Source: Metabacillus indicus LMG 22858 (GTDB lineage: Bacteria > Bacillota > Bacilli > Bacillales > Bacillaceae). Taken from it: a stretch of 64,000 bases of DNA. Under the pieces are notes generated by a model. The model saw only the letters and a program-made list of their open reading frames with translations, did not search any database and had not been told where the DNA came from. A program made the position numbers and the translations under genes. This document shows positions 44,561 to 51,849 of the stretch, piece by piece. Each line of letters opens with the position of its first letter. The stretch's first letter is position 1. The stretch covers positions 186,001 through 250,000 of the forward strand of contig NZ_JGVU02000006.1 of NCBI RefSeq assembly GCF_000708755.2, given 5' to 3'.

Positions 44561-44664
44561 TTTTCTTCCCTTCCTTCAGTCACAATCTTTTCAGACCATT
44601 TTACAAGTCCTGACATAAGCAGCGTTAAAGCTGCAAATGAGAGAATCATGATACTGTCAAGCAT
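44557..44664 (-). CDS. 35-residue membrane micropeptide upstream of kdpF
   Basis: ATG at 44664 with GGGGGA; one predicted helix (SIMILSFAALTLLMSGLVKW) and a charged tail (SEKIVTEGREEK). Stop overlaps the kdpF GTG. I do not recognise it. It may be a second small Kdp subunit or serve only to couple kdpF translation. Confidence 0.75.
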   Translation of the reverse strand: MLDSIMILSFAALTLLMSGLVKWSEKIVTEGREEK

Positions 44665-44679
44665 TTAAATCCCCCGTTC

Positions 44680-45063
44680 TTATTGAATCAGAAATTTTAC
44701 GTTATCCAATCTTGAATACATGACATGCTGAGCGCCGAGCAATTCATAAAGCTTAGCCGGATAATTCGCTCTTTTTGTAATCACCGTAATCGGCGCCCTG
44801 ACACTCGCTTTGAGTATTTCCATCAGCCGGCAGGTCTCAGCTATTTTGTCTTCGAGCAAAAGCACTCGTGAAATGGGCTCGTTTATAATCAGGTACTGTG
44901 CATGTTGCTTAATAAAATAAATGGTTTTAAACCCTTTGGTTCTCAAATGACTTTCTACACTGTAATCTCCGGTAATAAATGACAGAGATGAATTCTCCGG
45001 GAGAATCTCATCCAGGCAGCCAAGCCTCGTATAGCTCGGAATGCAAATCAACATCGTTTCCAT
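44680..45063 (-). CDS. Riboswitch-controlled RCK_N-like small protein (kdp locus, P2)
   Basis: 127 residues, soluble, ATG with AAAAGGAAGGG. Not a known family to me. Its second half parallels KtrA's RCK_N: SRVLLLEDKIAETCRLMEI, then PITVITKRANYPAKLYELL and GAQHVMYSR, against KtrA's VSFGDDIEGSILTTLLL, QVWAKAQNDYHHKVLDKI and GADKVIHPE, at nearly the same residue numbers. The N-terminal glycine loop is degenerate (CIPSYTRLG). Lies directly between a c-di-AMP riboswitch/terminator and kdpF. Paralogous to the protein at 45370-45759. A regulator or subunit of Kdp is inference. Confidence 0.82.
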   Translation of the reverse strand: METMLICIPSYTRLGCLDEILPENSSLSFITGDYSVESHLRTKGFKTIYFIKQHAQYLIINEPISRVLLLEDKIAETCRLMEILKASVRAPITVITKRANYPAKLYELLGAQHVMYSRLDNVKFLIQ

Positions 45064-45087
45064 GACGTTCCCTTCCTTTTCAAATCA

Positions 45088-45121
45088 ATAAAAACCGCGG
45101 AAGAGGGTCTCTTCCGCGGTT
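45088..45121 (-). terminator. Terminator of the kdp c-di-AMP riboswitch
   Basis: AACCGCGGAAGAG-ACC-CTCTTCCGCGGTT, 13-bp perfect stem (45093-45121), then TTTATT on the minus strand, between aptamer and the kdp genes. Confidence 0.93.
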
Positions 45122-45171
45122 TTTAGGCATCACTTAAAAAAGCATGCAGCACCTGCGATTTTGATTTCCCT

Positions 45172-45306
45172 CACTGCGCTTTCGGGGTTAGCTGTCGGAT
45201 TCGGGCTATGAGAGCTGCCCTGCCACCTTTTCAGATGGATTCACCCCAAGCGGCTGTATGCCGCAGAAGATTGGTTCCCCCGATTTCATTGTGAAATTAA
45301 GCGTCC
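45172..45306 (-). ncRNA. c-di-AMP riboswitch upstream of the kdp genes
   Basis: Minus strand: ACGCTTAATTTC, ATCGGGGGAACCAA, TTGGGGTGAATCC, GGCAGGGCAGCTCTCAT, GCCCGAATCCGACAGCTAAC, AAGCGC. Complete ydaO core. A ydaO riboswitch controlling kdpFABC is known in B. thuringiensis. No convincing promoter lies between this aptamer and the upstream gene, so it may be reached by read-through. Confidence 0.94.
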
Positions 45307-45369
45307 AGGTATTCAGTTCTGATTTGACATCTCTTTTAGAGATCCACCTCCTTAAATCATTCTCGTATT

Positions 45370-45759
45370 TTAACCTTGCTTCATTTCGCCAAGCCAGTAC
45401 GAGCACGTTCCAGGCTTGCTGAAAATCACGTATCGTGCTCCCAGTTTTTTATATAGGTCATAGTGTCTGCTGTCATCTGTCATCACGATAATCCGCATCG
45501 TGCCCAGATCTGAGAAAAAGGCTGTTAATTCAAATCCTTCATTGATCGAATCCGATATAACATAAACAGAACGATAATTTGAAAACTTCTTTTCCAATTC
45601 GATCAGGTTATCCATTCGTGTGTTTCCATCTCTAGAGTTCGACAGTTCACACGCATACTGCTCATAGTTCATGACATCTGCAAATCTTCTATTCACGCTT
45701 ATACTCTCTACGACAGAACCGAATAAATCTCCCTTGCCTATAACCAGTGTGTGATTCAT
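45370..45759 (-). CDS. Riboswitch-controlled RCK_N-like small protein (P1)
   Basis: 129 residues from an ATG at 45759 with CGGGGGATG seven bases upstream. Looks like a lone TrkA-N/RCK_N domain: glycine loop LVIGKGDLFGS (Gly8, Gly10, Gly14; KtrA FGLGRFGG), SVYVISDSINEGFELTAFF (KtrA AFVSFGDDIEGSILTTLL), IIVMTDDSRHYDLYKKLGARYVIFS (KtrA AKAQNDYHHKVLDKIGADKVIHP). No RCK_C and no membrane part. Behind its own divergent c-di-AMP riboswitch and terminator and upstream of the kdp riboswitch. Undescribed as far as I know. Confidence 0.85.
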   Translation of the reverse strand: MNHTLVIGKGDLFGSVVESISVNRRFADVMNYEQYACELSNSRDGNTRMDNLIELEKKFSNYRSVYVISDSINEGFELTAFFSDLGTMRIIVMTDDSRHYDLYKKLGARYVIFSKPGTCSYWLGEMKQG

Positions 45760-46089
45760 CGTCATCCCCCGCACATCCATGTATAACGGTATTTTTTCCC
45801 TCCTGCCGGCTCTAACCCTATTGGATGAAGCAGCCCAAGTGAAAAAAAAAGAGACCAATGCTTACCCTTCCCCCAAACAGATCCATATCCAATCAAATCA
45901 GCAGAATAAGCTGATTGATCTACATATGGCTGTTTTGGAGAAAAAGTACTCATTGGTCTACTTAACGCCCAGCAAGCCGAAGCCCTCTTTGCGTTCCGTC
46001 TTCCGTTTTTTCCTTTTTCGAATGAATTGCATGCATCAAAAAGACCTTTTACAGTCCCCAGGCCTCTTCTCTGCCTTAAAAAAGGGCAG

Positions 46090-46121
46090 TAAAAAAAAGA
46101 CTCCTGTTAAGGCGGTCTTTT
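46090..46121 (-). terminator. Terminator of the distal (divergent) riboswitch
   Basis: Minus strand AAAGACCGCCT-TAAC-AGGAGTCTTT stem (internal mismatch) followed by eight T residues. Confidence 0.8.
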
Positions 46122-46132
46122 GACCTCCTTCG

Positions 46133-46252
46133 CTTTAGCCGACGAAGTTAGCTGACGGGTAGGATGGCGAAAGATCTCATCCTTCCTGCAAATGCAGAAT
46201 TAACCCCAAAAAATTGGTTCCTCCGCTCCCGAATCTCGGGACTAGGCCGTTA
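46133..46252 (-). ncRNA. Divergent c-di-AMP (ydaO-like) riboswitch upstream of P1
   Basis: Minus strand keeps the order of ydaO segments with changes: GGCCTAGTCCCGAGATTCGGGA, GAGCGGAGGAACCAA, TTGGGGTTAATTC, AGGAAGGATGAGATC...CATCCTACCCGTCAGCTAACTTCG, GGCT closing P1. Two usually invariant spots differ (GGAGGAACC for GGGGGACC, TTAATTC for TGAATCC), so ligand affinity may be altered. Followed by a terminator and P1, preceded by a good promoter. Confidence 0.78.
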
Positions 46253-46274
46253 TGCAATTCGTGATTACGTGATT

Positions 46275-46303
46275 ATCTTACTCCCGCGGTGAGATCGTGT
46301 AAA
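46275..46303 (-). promoter_or_regulatory. Promoter of the P1-kdp transcript
   Basis: Minus strand TTTACA (46298-46303), 17-base spacer ending GGGAG, TAAGAT (46275-46280). Same design as the ktrAB leader promoter. The rest of 46304-46464 holds no other clear signal. Confidence 0.75.
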
Positions 46304-46464
46304 CAGGGAAATACACCGAAAATCAGGTGAATTATACTGCTTTCGCCTTTCATTCTCTCTATTACTCTTATTTGCTCATGTTATTACAAAATTTAAGTCT
46401 TTTTTTTTAACGATTGCTGCAGCATATTACCAGCATACTATTCCCTATCATTTACAGTTTGCTA

Positions 46465-46493
46465 TTGACAGGGTCTGGGTGTGTAAGTAAGAT
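46465..46493 (+). promoter_or_regulatory. Promoter of the DUF2294 gene
   Basis: TTGACA, 17-base spacer, TAAGAT, about 125 bases before the start codon. Confidence 0.72.
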
Positions 46494-46618
46494 AAACTCG
46501 TCAATATATGCAAAGCGCACTCACCAGCAAGATAAGATTTTGTCATTGTATGACGGTGGATCTGCGCAACTGCAGCAGCAATGTTAATCAAAAGCATGTT
46601 TGCCGGGGGTATATTCAT

Positions 46619-46996
46619 ATGGCTGTGTCGCCAAAAAAAAAATTAGAAATGGAACTTAGTGAAGCCTTTATTAAGCTTCAAAGAGACTTAATTGGACGCG
46701 GTCCTCAGGAGACCAGAACCTACATTGTCCATGATATGGTGATCGCGAGGTTCAAAGGTGTTCTCACAGTTGAAGAAAAACACCTGGTTGAAAACGAGAA
46801 TGGCAGAAAGCTTGTGAAACAAATGAGACAAGTCCTGCGTGAAATGTACAGTAAAGAGTTTGAGGAAATCGTAGAAAGATGCACCGGCTGCAAAGTGCTG
46901 TCCAGCCACAGCGACATCAGCACCAAAATGGGGGAACGGATTGAGGTTTTTGTGGTAGATAAGGATTTAGAGCGTTCTCTCGAATCAAAAGGCTAA
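46619..46996 (+). CDS. DUF2294-type protein
   Basis: 125 residues from ATG at 46619 with GGGGG ten bases upstream. Pattern KKLEMELSEAFIKLQRDLIGRGP, TYIVHDMVIARFKGVLTVEEK, GCKVLSSHSDISTKMGERIEVFVVDKDLE fits the DUF2294 (YbcI-like) family, small soluble alpha/beta proteins of unknown role found in Bacillus and cyanobacteria. Divergent from the P1-kdp transcript and upstream of glutamine synthetase, but separated by terminator 47011-47044. Confidence 0.85.
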   Translation: MAVSPKKKLEMELSEAFIKLQRDLIGRGPQETRTYIVHDMVIARFKGVLTVEEKHLVENENGRKLVKQMRQVLREMYSKEFEEIVERCTGCKVLSSHSDISTKMGERIEVFVVDKDLERSLESKG

Positions 46997-47010
46997 AAAC
47001 CGCATTTCAA

Positions 47011-47044
47011 AAGGAGTATGCATAGCCCGCATACTCCTTTTTTC
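47011..47044 (+). terminator. Terminator of the DUF2294 gene
   Basis: AAGGAGTATGC-ATAGCCC-GCATACTCCTT followed by TTTTT. Confidence 0.92.
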
Positions 47045-47208
47045 TATGTATTCAACTATTTTCCACCTCATTTCAAACACCTTCTCAGGAATAATAAATA
47101 ATAATCTGGAGATATACAATAAATTAAAAAAGAGAGAATGAGAGAGAAAACGAGAGAAAAACAGAGTCTGGATAGATTAATTTCTAAATTATTCCTCTTT
47201 TTCAGAGC

Positions 47209-47238
47209 TTTACAAGTAAAATTACCCGGGCTTATGAT
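47209..47238 (+). promoter_or_regulatory. Promoter of the glutamine synthetase leader
   Basis: TTTACA, 18-base spacer, TATGAT, about 20 bases upstream of the aptamer. The preceding 47045-47208 is AT-rich with a GAGAGA tract and no gene. Confidence 0.65.
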
Positions 47239-47256
47239 AGGCTCAATTTATTTCCT

Positions 47257-47372
47257 AATTCGCAGAATCCGCTAAAGGAACGGGGGACCCAATCTTCCGG
47301 GGTGAAGCCGCAGCATCAAGCGGCCGGGCGACTCTTACCGTCCGAATCCGTCAGCTAACTCCGTATGCGTTG
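47257..47372 (+). ncRNA. c-di-AMP riboswitch upstream of a glutamine synthetase gene
   Basis: Plus strand: TTCGCAGAATCCGC, GGAACGGGGGACCCAATC, CCGGGGTGAAGCC, GGCCGGGCGACTCTTACCG, TCCGAATCCGTCAGCTAACTCC, TATGCGT. ydaO core intact apart from GAAGCC for GAATCC. The 130 bases to the start codon hold no strong stem with T-run, so control may be through translation or a weak terminator. Confidence 0.9.
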
Positions 47373-47501
47373 TTTGAGAGAGGAAGGTGTGACTATTCAG
47401 AGCCGGCTAAAACCCGCTTGCTGAAACAAAAATATAATCCTTCGATTTTTCAAAAACCGTTCGTAATGTCAGACAAAAATTAAAAAATCGGGGTGTTTTT
47501 T

Positions 47502-48839
47502 ATGTTGACCATTTTAGATACGTTAAGTGAAATCAAGGCAGAAATAGCTGAAAAACATGTAGAATTGCTGCACCTTCAGTTTGTTGATCTTGAAGGGAAT
47601 TTAAAGCATGTCACCATTACAGCTGATCAGATTGATGAGGCGGTGGAAGGTAAAATGATGTTTGACGGGTCGTCAATCACGGGCTTCTGTCCAATTAATC
47701 AGTCCGACCTATATTTAAAGCCTGATTTGAACACATTTGCCATCATTCCCTGGTCAGTTGAGGAAAAGTATGCGGAAGCAAGGTTTCTATGCAGCATTCA
47801 CAATCCGGATATGACTCCTTATGAAGGTGATCCGAGATTTGTGCTGCAGCAGGCAATGAAAAGAGCAAAATCACTCAGTTATTCCATCAGCATCGGGCCT
47901 GAATTGGAATTCTTCCTTTTCAAAACCGACGAGAATGGAAATCCGACAACAAATCCGCATGATCTGGGAGGCTATTTCGAACCCGCTCATGATTTAGGTG
48001 AAAAAGTGAGGCTTGAGATCTACCGGACGTTAAAAGCAATGGGCTTCAAAATTGAAGCCTCACACCATGAAGTAGCAAACGGCCAGCATGAAATCAACTT
48101 CCGTTTTAACGATGCCCTGACTTCTGCCGATAATGCAACGACTTATAAATGGGTTGTTAAAAATGTCGCAAAGCAATTTAATCTGCATGCTTCTTTTATG
48201 CCTAAACCGGTTCAAGGAATAAACGGATCAGGCATGCACGTGAACATCTCGCTGCTTAAGGATAGGGAAAATACGTTTTACGACGAAAACGATGATATGC
48301 AGCTTTCAAATGAAGCCTACTACTTTATCAATGGCATACTGACCTATATTGAAGAAGTGACCGCCATCACTAACCCGATTGTTAATTCGTACAAGCGGCT
48401 TGTTCCTGGCTTTGAAGCTCCTTGCTATATTGCCTGGTCAACCTCAAACCGTTCAACCTTAATTCGCATACCGGCAAAAAGAGAGGCTGCAACACGCATT
48501 GAAGTGAGGCATCCTGATCCAAGCGCTAATCCATACCTTGCTTATGCCGCGATTGCTGAAGCCGGAATGGCAGGCATTGCCTTATCAGAATTCCCGAAGG
48601 CTGCTGTTCATGATGACATTTTCAGCATGACAGAATCAGAGCGGCTTGAAAAAGGCATCAAGCATCTTCCAGATAACCTTGAGACAGCACTGGATTTGCT
48701 GGAAAACGGCCCACTTGCGAAAATGGTTCTAGGGCCTCACGTTTTCCGTCAATTTCTTCTTCATAAAAGGGCTGAATGGCACGAATACAGAAATACCGTA
48801 CATTTATGGGAAATTGAACGTTATCAGACGAAATTTTAA
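47502..48839 (+). CDS. Glutamine synthetase type I paralog
   Basis: Makes glutamine from glutamate, ammonia and ATP. 445 residues from ATG at 47502 (GGGG site), type I-alpha length without the adenylylation insert. Catalytic motifs intact: MFDGSSI, SIGPELEFFLF, HHEVANGQHEINF, NGSGMHVNISL, RLVPGFEAPCYIAWS (Glu flap) and NRSTLIRIPAKR. The loop FVRIEESD of B. subtilis GlnA reads FCPINQSD here, so feedback residue Arg62 is Pro64. It lies behind a c-di-AMP riboswitch, not a GlnR operon. Likely a second, non-feedback-inhibited enzyme (inference). Confidence 0.94.
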   Translation: MLTILDTLSEIKAEIAEKHVELLHLQFVDLEGNLKHVTITADQIDEAVEGKMMFDGSSITGFCPINQSDLYLKPDLNTFAIIPWSVEEKYAEARFLCSIHNPDMTPYEGDPRFVLQQAMKRAKSLSYSISIGPELEFFLFKTDENGNPTTNPHDLGGYFEPAHDLGEKVRLEIYRTLKAMGFKIEASHHEVANGQHEINFRFNDALTSADNATTYKWVVKNVAKQFNLHASFMPKPVQGINGSGMHVNISLLKDRENTFYDENDDMQLSNEAYYFINGILTYIEEVTAITNPIVNSYKRLVPGFEAPCYIAWSTSNRSTLIRIPAKREAATRIEVRHPDPSANPYLAYAAIAEAGMAGIALSEFPKAAVHDDIFSMTESERLEKGIKHLPDNLETALDLLENGPLAKMVLGPHVFRQFLLHKRAEWHEYRNTVHLWEIERYQTKF

Positions 48840-48847
48840 TAGAAAAT

Positions 48848-48883
48848 CAAAAACCCCGGTTCGTTGTTGAATCGGGATTTTTT
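48848..48883 (+). terminator. Terminator after glutamine synthetase
   Basis: AACCCCGGTTC / GAATCGGGATT stem (one mismatch, one wobble) followed by TTTT. Confidence 0.8.
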
Positions 48884-49026
48884 GTGTCTCATTCCGTGAA
48901 GGGATTCATAATTTCCGGCCAGTTGGTTAACGTAAGAAAATAAGCTGATTCGCAAGGTGAGCGGACTGGTTATTATATCAATATACTTTTGTGAGAGTGT
49001 TATTCTCAACTGTTGGAGGATACTGT

Positions 49027-50409
49027 ATGAATTCCCTTTTCCGAAAAAAATCAATTACCGACCTGCTTGCCCAAAGTCAGCAAAAGTCACTTGAACGCAC
49101 GATGGGTGCAATGGATTTGACCCTGCTCGGCATCGGAGCCATCGTGGGTACAGGCATTTTTGTTCTGACAGGAGTAGTTGCTGCAGAAGCTGCGGGCCCT
49201 GCACTCATTCTTTCTTTTGTCCTGTCCGGTATTGCCTGTGCGCTTGCTGCCTTTTGTTATGCTGAGTTCGCTTCCTCAGTGCCGATTTCAGGGAGCGTGT
49301 ACACCTATACATATGCAACACTTGGTGAGCTTTTTGCTTTTTTAATCGGGTGGGATTTGATGCTTGAATATTTGCTTGCGACTTCTGCTGTTGCAACCGG
49401 ATGGTCTGCTTACTTTCAATCACTGCTCGCAGGTTTCGGACTGGACCTGCCAAAGGCCTTCACCTCCGCTCCCGGTGCTGGAAAGGGCGGATTGATCGAT
49501 TTGCCTGCTGTGTGCATCATCTTTTTAATCACCGCACTTCTGTCAAAAGGAATCAAAGAAAGCACCCGCGTCAACAACATCATGGTGTTCGTCAAACTTG
49601 CCGTGATCATCGCTTTTATCGTAGCTGGTGTGTGGTATGTTAAGCCTGCAAACTGGACGCCGTTTGTCCCTTTTGGCTTTGACGGGATTGTAACAGGTGC
49701 TGCGACTGTGTTTTTTGCATATATCGGGTTTGATGCTGTTGCCACTGCAGCTGAAGAAGTGAAGAGACCGCAGCGGGATGTCCCGATCGGCATTATTGCT
49801 TCTTTGACTGTTTGTACAGCTCTGTATATCATCGTTTCGCTTATCCTGACAGGAATGGTTCCTTATACAAAACTGAATGTGGCCGATCCGGTTTCTTTCG
49901 CCCTTCACTTTGTCGGCCAGAACACACTGGCAGGCTTCGTTTCTGTCGGGGCAATTGCAGGCATTACGACTGTGCTTCTCGTGATGATGTATGCGCAGGT
50001 CCGGATTTCATTTGCGATGAGCCGTGACGGACTGCTTCCAAGCGTTTTATCAAGTGTGCATCCATCATTTAAAACGCCATTCAAAAATACGTGGCTGACA
50101 GGTCTCGTTGCAGCAGCCATTGCAGGCTTCGTCGATTTGACTACACTGGCCCATTTAGTGAACCTGGGTACCCTTGCGGCCTTCACCCTGATATCAATCA
50201 CTGTGATCGTTCTGAGAAAAACACACCCAACTCTTGAGAGGGCATTTAAAGTGCCGTTCGTCCCTGTATTCCCGGCAATCAGCGCCTTGTTCTGCATCTA
50301 CCTCATGACGAGCCTTCCGGCCATCACTTGGACTTCCTTTATCATCTGGATTGCCATCGGGGCCGTCATCTATTTCGTTTATGCAAGGAAAAACAGCAAA
50401 CTAGTTTAG
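49027..50409 (+). CDS. APC amino-acid permease, CAT/YfnA-like
   Basis: 460 residues, twelve or more helices. Cationic amino acid transporter branch: LGIGAIVGTGIFVLTGVVAA (helix 1), FFAYIGFDAVATAAEEVKRPQRDVPIGI (helix 6/loop). ATG at 49027 with TGGAGG; the frame starts earlier without a site. Single gene after glutamine synthetase, with a terminator between, so separately transcribed; no riboswitch seen in 48884-49026. Substrate could be basic or branched amino acids. Confidence 0.9.
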   Translation: MNSLFRKKSITDLLAQSQQKSLERTMGAMDLTLLGIGAIVGTGIFVLTGVVAAEAAGPALILSFVLSGIACALAAFCYAEFASSVPISGSVYTYTYATLGELFAFLIGWDLMLEYLLATSAVATGWSAYFQSLLAGFGLDLPKAFTSAPGAGKGGLIDLPAVCIIFLITALLSKGIKESTRVNNIMVFVKLAVIIAFIVAGVWYVKPANWTPFVPFGFDGIVTGAATVFFAYIGFDAVATAAEEVKRPQRDVPIGIIASLTVCTALYIIVSLILTGMVPYTKLNVADPVSFALHFVGQNTLAGFVSVGAIAGITTVLLVMMYAQVRISFAMSRDGLLPSVLSSVHPSFKTPFKNTWLTGLVAAAIAGFVDLTTLAHLVNLGTLAAFTLISITVIVLRKTHPTLERAFKVPFVPVFPAISALFCIYLMTSLPAITWTSFIIWIAIGAVIYFVYARKNSKLV

Positions 50410-50415
50410 ATCGCT

Positions 50416-50452
50416 AAAAAAACCTTTCTCCGCTGCAGGAGAAAGGTTTTTA
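50416..50452. terminator. Bidirectional terminator
   Basis: AAAACCTTTCTCC-GCTGCA-GGAGAAAGGTTTT between convergent permease and carboxypeptidase genes. Confidence 0.92.
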
Positions 50453-50456
50453 CTCT

Positions 50457-51635
50457 TTATGATCGTCTGACCTGTCTGAAAAAGTACCCGACTAGCAGCA
50501 GTGCGACAGCAAATGAAATCATGACAATAAACTTCAGATGATCATGCAGAACGCTTTTCCCAAAAACGGGTTCTACATCTGCTACTGCGCTTTTCACAAG
50601 CTTATTTTTTTCAGCTTTCACAGGATCAAGCGGATGTTTGGCGAGTTCTCGGCCATCTTCACCGTCAATCGTCAAATTTCCGCTGGTATCCACATCAGCA
50701 GAAATGGTCTCATGTGTTTTTCTGGCATAATAAAGCGGCTCATCCAATGTGAACTCCTGTCCTTCTTGATCCTTATAATATGTTCCAGAAGCGACAAATT
50801 CGGATGTGAAATTTGCAAAGCCGTAATCAAGCAGCTTGACCGTATCTTTGTAAGACATACGGTCTGTCTTTGCATTCAGCGTGACAGCGATCAGCCTGAT
50901 ATTTTCTCTTTCAGCGAGAGTCGACAGCGTAAAACCGGACTGGCTGACATATCCGTTCTTTCCCCCCACCATTCCTTCATATGGGGTCGCCTGCAGAAGT
51001 TTGTGATGATTGTGGAGAGTTGTATCCCAGGTTTCCCCGTCCCATTTCAGCTCGGCTGTTGAAAAGATCTCGCGGAAGATTTCGTTTTGTGATGCATACT
51101 GAGTCAAAGCAGCCAAATCTTCCGCTGTGGTGACATGATTCGGGTCAAAAAGACCGTGCGGGTTCGTAAAATGAGTATCCTCAAGCCCTACTTTCTTCTC
51201 CAAAAACTCATTCATTTCCTTTGAAAATGTTTCTACATTTCCGCTGATATGTTCAGCAATGGCAATTCCTGCATCATTCCCGGAATTGATCATGAGTCCC
51301 TGAATCAGCTTTTTCAGTGGCACCTGTTCGCCTGCCTCAAGATACACTCTTGTCCCGTCGGCATTTCTGGCATTTTCGCTGACAGTTACGATATCATCCA
51401 AATTCCCATTTTCAATCGCATAGATGGCTGTGGCCATTTTTGTCACACTAGCAGGGTACATCTCGGCATCGCTTTTTTTCGAATAGAGAATCTGGCCGGA
51501 ATCAGCATCGATCAGGACGGCTGATTCACTTTCGATTGCCGGTTCATTTGCCGACAGTTCCTCTGCTGATGGTTCTGAAGAAAAAATCATACCTAAAAAG
51601 AAGCTCGCTGCAAGAATCAAAGGGGTTTTTTTCAT
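50457..51635 (-). CDS. D-alanyl-D-alanine carboxypeptidase (class C-type low-mass PBP, DacA/DacF family)
   Basis: 392 residues. Signal peptide (MKKTPLILAASFFLGMIF), S11 peptidase with SxxK as ASVTKMATA, SxN as SGNDAG, and the third motif as KNG in GGKNGYVSQSG where most enzymes have KTG. C-terminal domain, then a hydrophobic anchor (FIVMISFAVALLLVGYFF) with basic end. Trims the peptidoglycan stem peptide. Among B. subtilis enzymes DacF/YodJ-like are candidates; which one is not clear. Confidence 0.9.
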   Translation of the reverse strand: MKKTPLILAASFFLGMIFSSEPSAEELSANEPAIESESAVLIDADSGQILYSKKSDAEMYPASVTKMATAIYAIENGNLDDIVTVSENARNADGTRVYLEAGEQVPLKKLIQGLMINSGNDAGIAIAEHISGNVETFSKEMNEFLEKKVGLEDTHFTNPHGLFDPNHVTTAEDLAALTQYASQNEIFREIFSTAELKWDGETWDTTLHNHHKLLQATPYEGMVGGKNGYVSQSGFTLSTLAERENIRLIAVTLNAKTDRMSYKDTVKLLDYGFANFTSEFVASGTYYKDQEGQEFTLDEPLYYARKTHETISADVDTSGNLTIDGEDGRELAKHPLDPVKAEKNKLVKSAVADVEPVFGKSVLHDHLKFIVMISFAVALLLVGYFFRQVRRS

Positions 51636-51786
51636 CTATATAAATCTCCTGATTGTAGTAGTCTATATTCATTCCGTATACAAGCATAACAGGTAATAAA
51701 ACGGCATGACAATGTAAAGTTATAGAAACGGATGCATAAACGTTCATTTTACCTGAATTTATAGAAAAATCTGTATTTTTATTGAT

Positions 51787-51815
51787 TTGACTTCCAATTC
51801 TGCCTGTCATATACT
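51787..51815 (+). promoter_or_regulatory. Promoter of the tetR-efflux operon
   Basis: TTGACT, 17-base spacer, TATACT. Confidence 0.8.
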
Positions 51816-51818
51816 TTA

Positions 51819-51834
51819 CCTGACGAACGTCAGG
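51819..51834. promoter_or_regulatory. TetR-family operator
   Basis: CCTGACG-AA-CGTCAGG, a perfect 7-bp inverted repeat four bases after the -10 box and just ahead of the regulator gene, the expected place for self-repression. Confidence 0.8.
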
Positions 51835-51849
51835 AAGGCGGTTTTCAAT

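Noticed and set aside
48884-49026. A further riboswitch before the APC permease
   Set aside because: No ydaO, L-box, T-box or S-box segments could be found; only short AT-rich sequence and a normal ribosome site.
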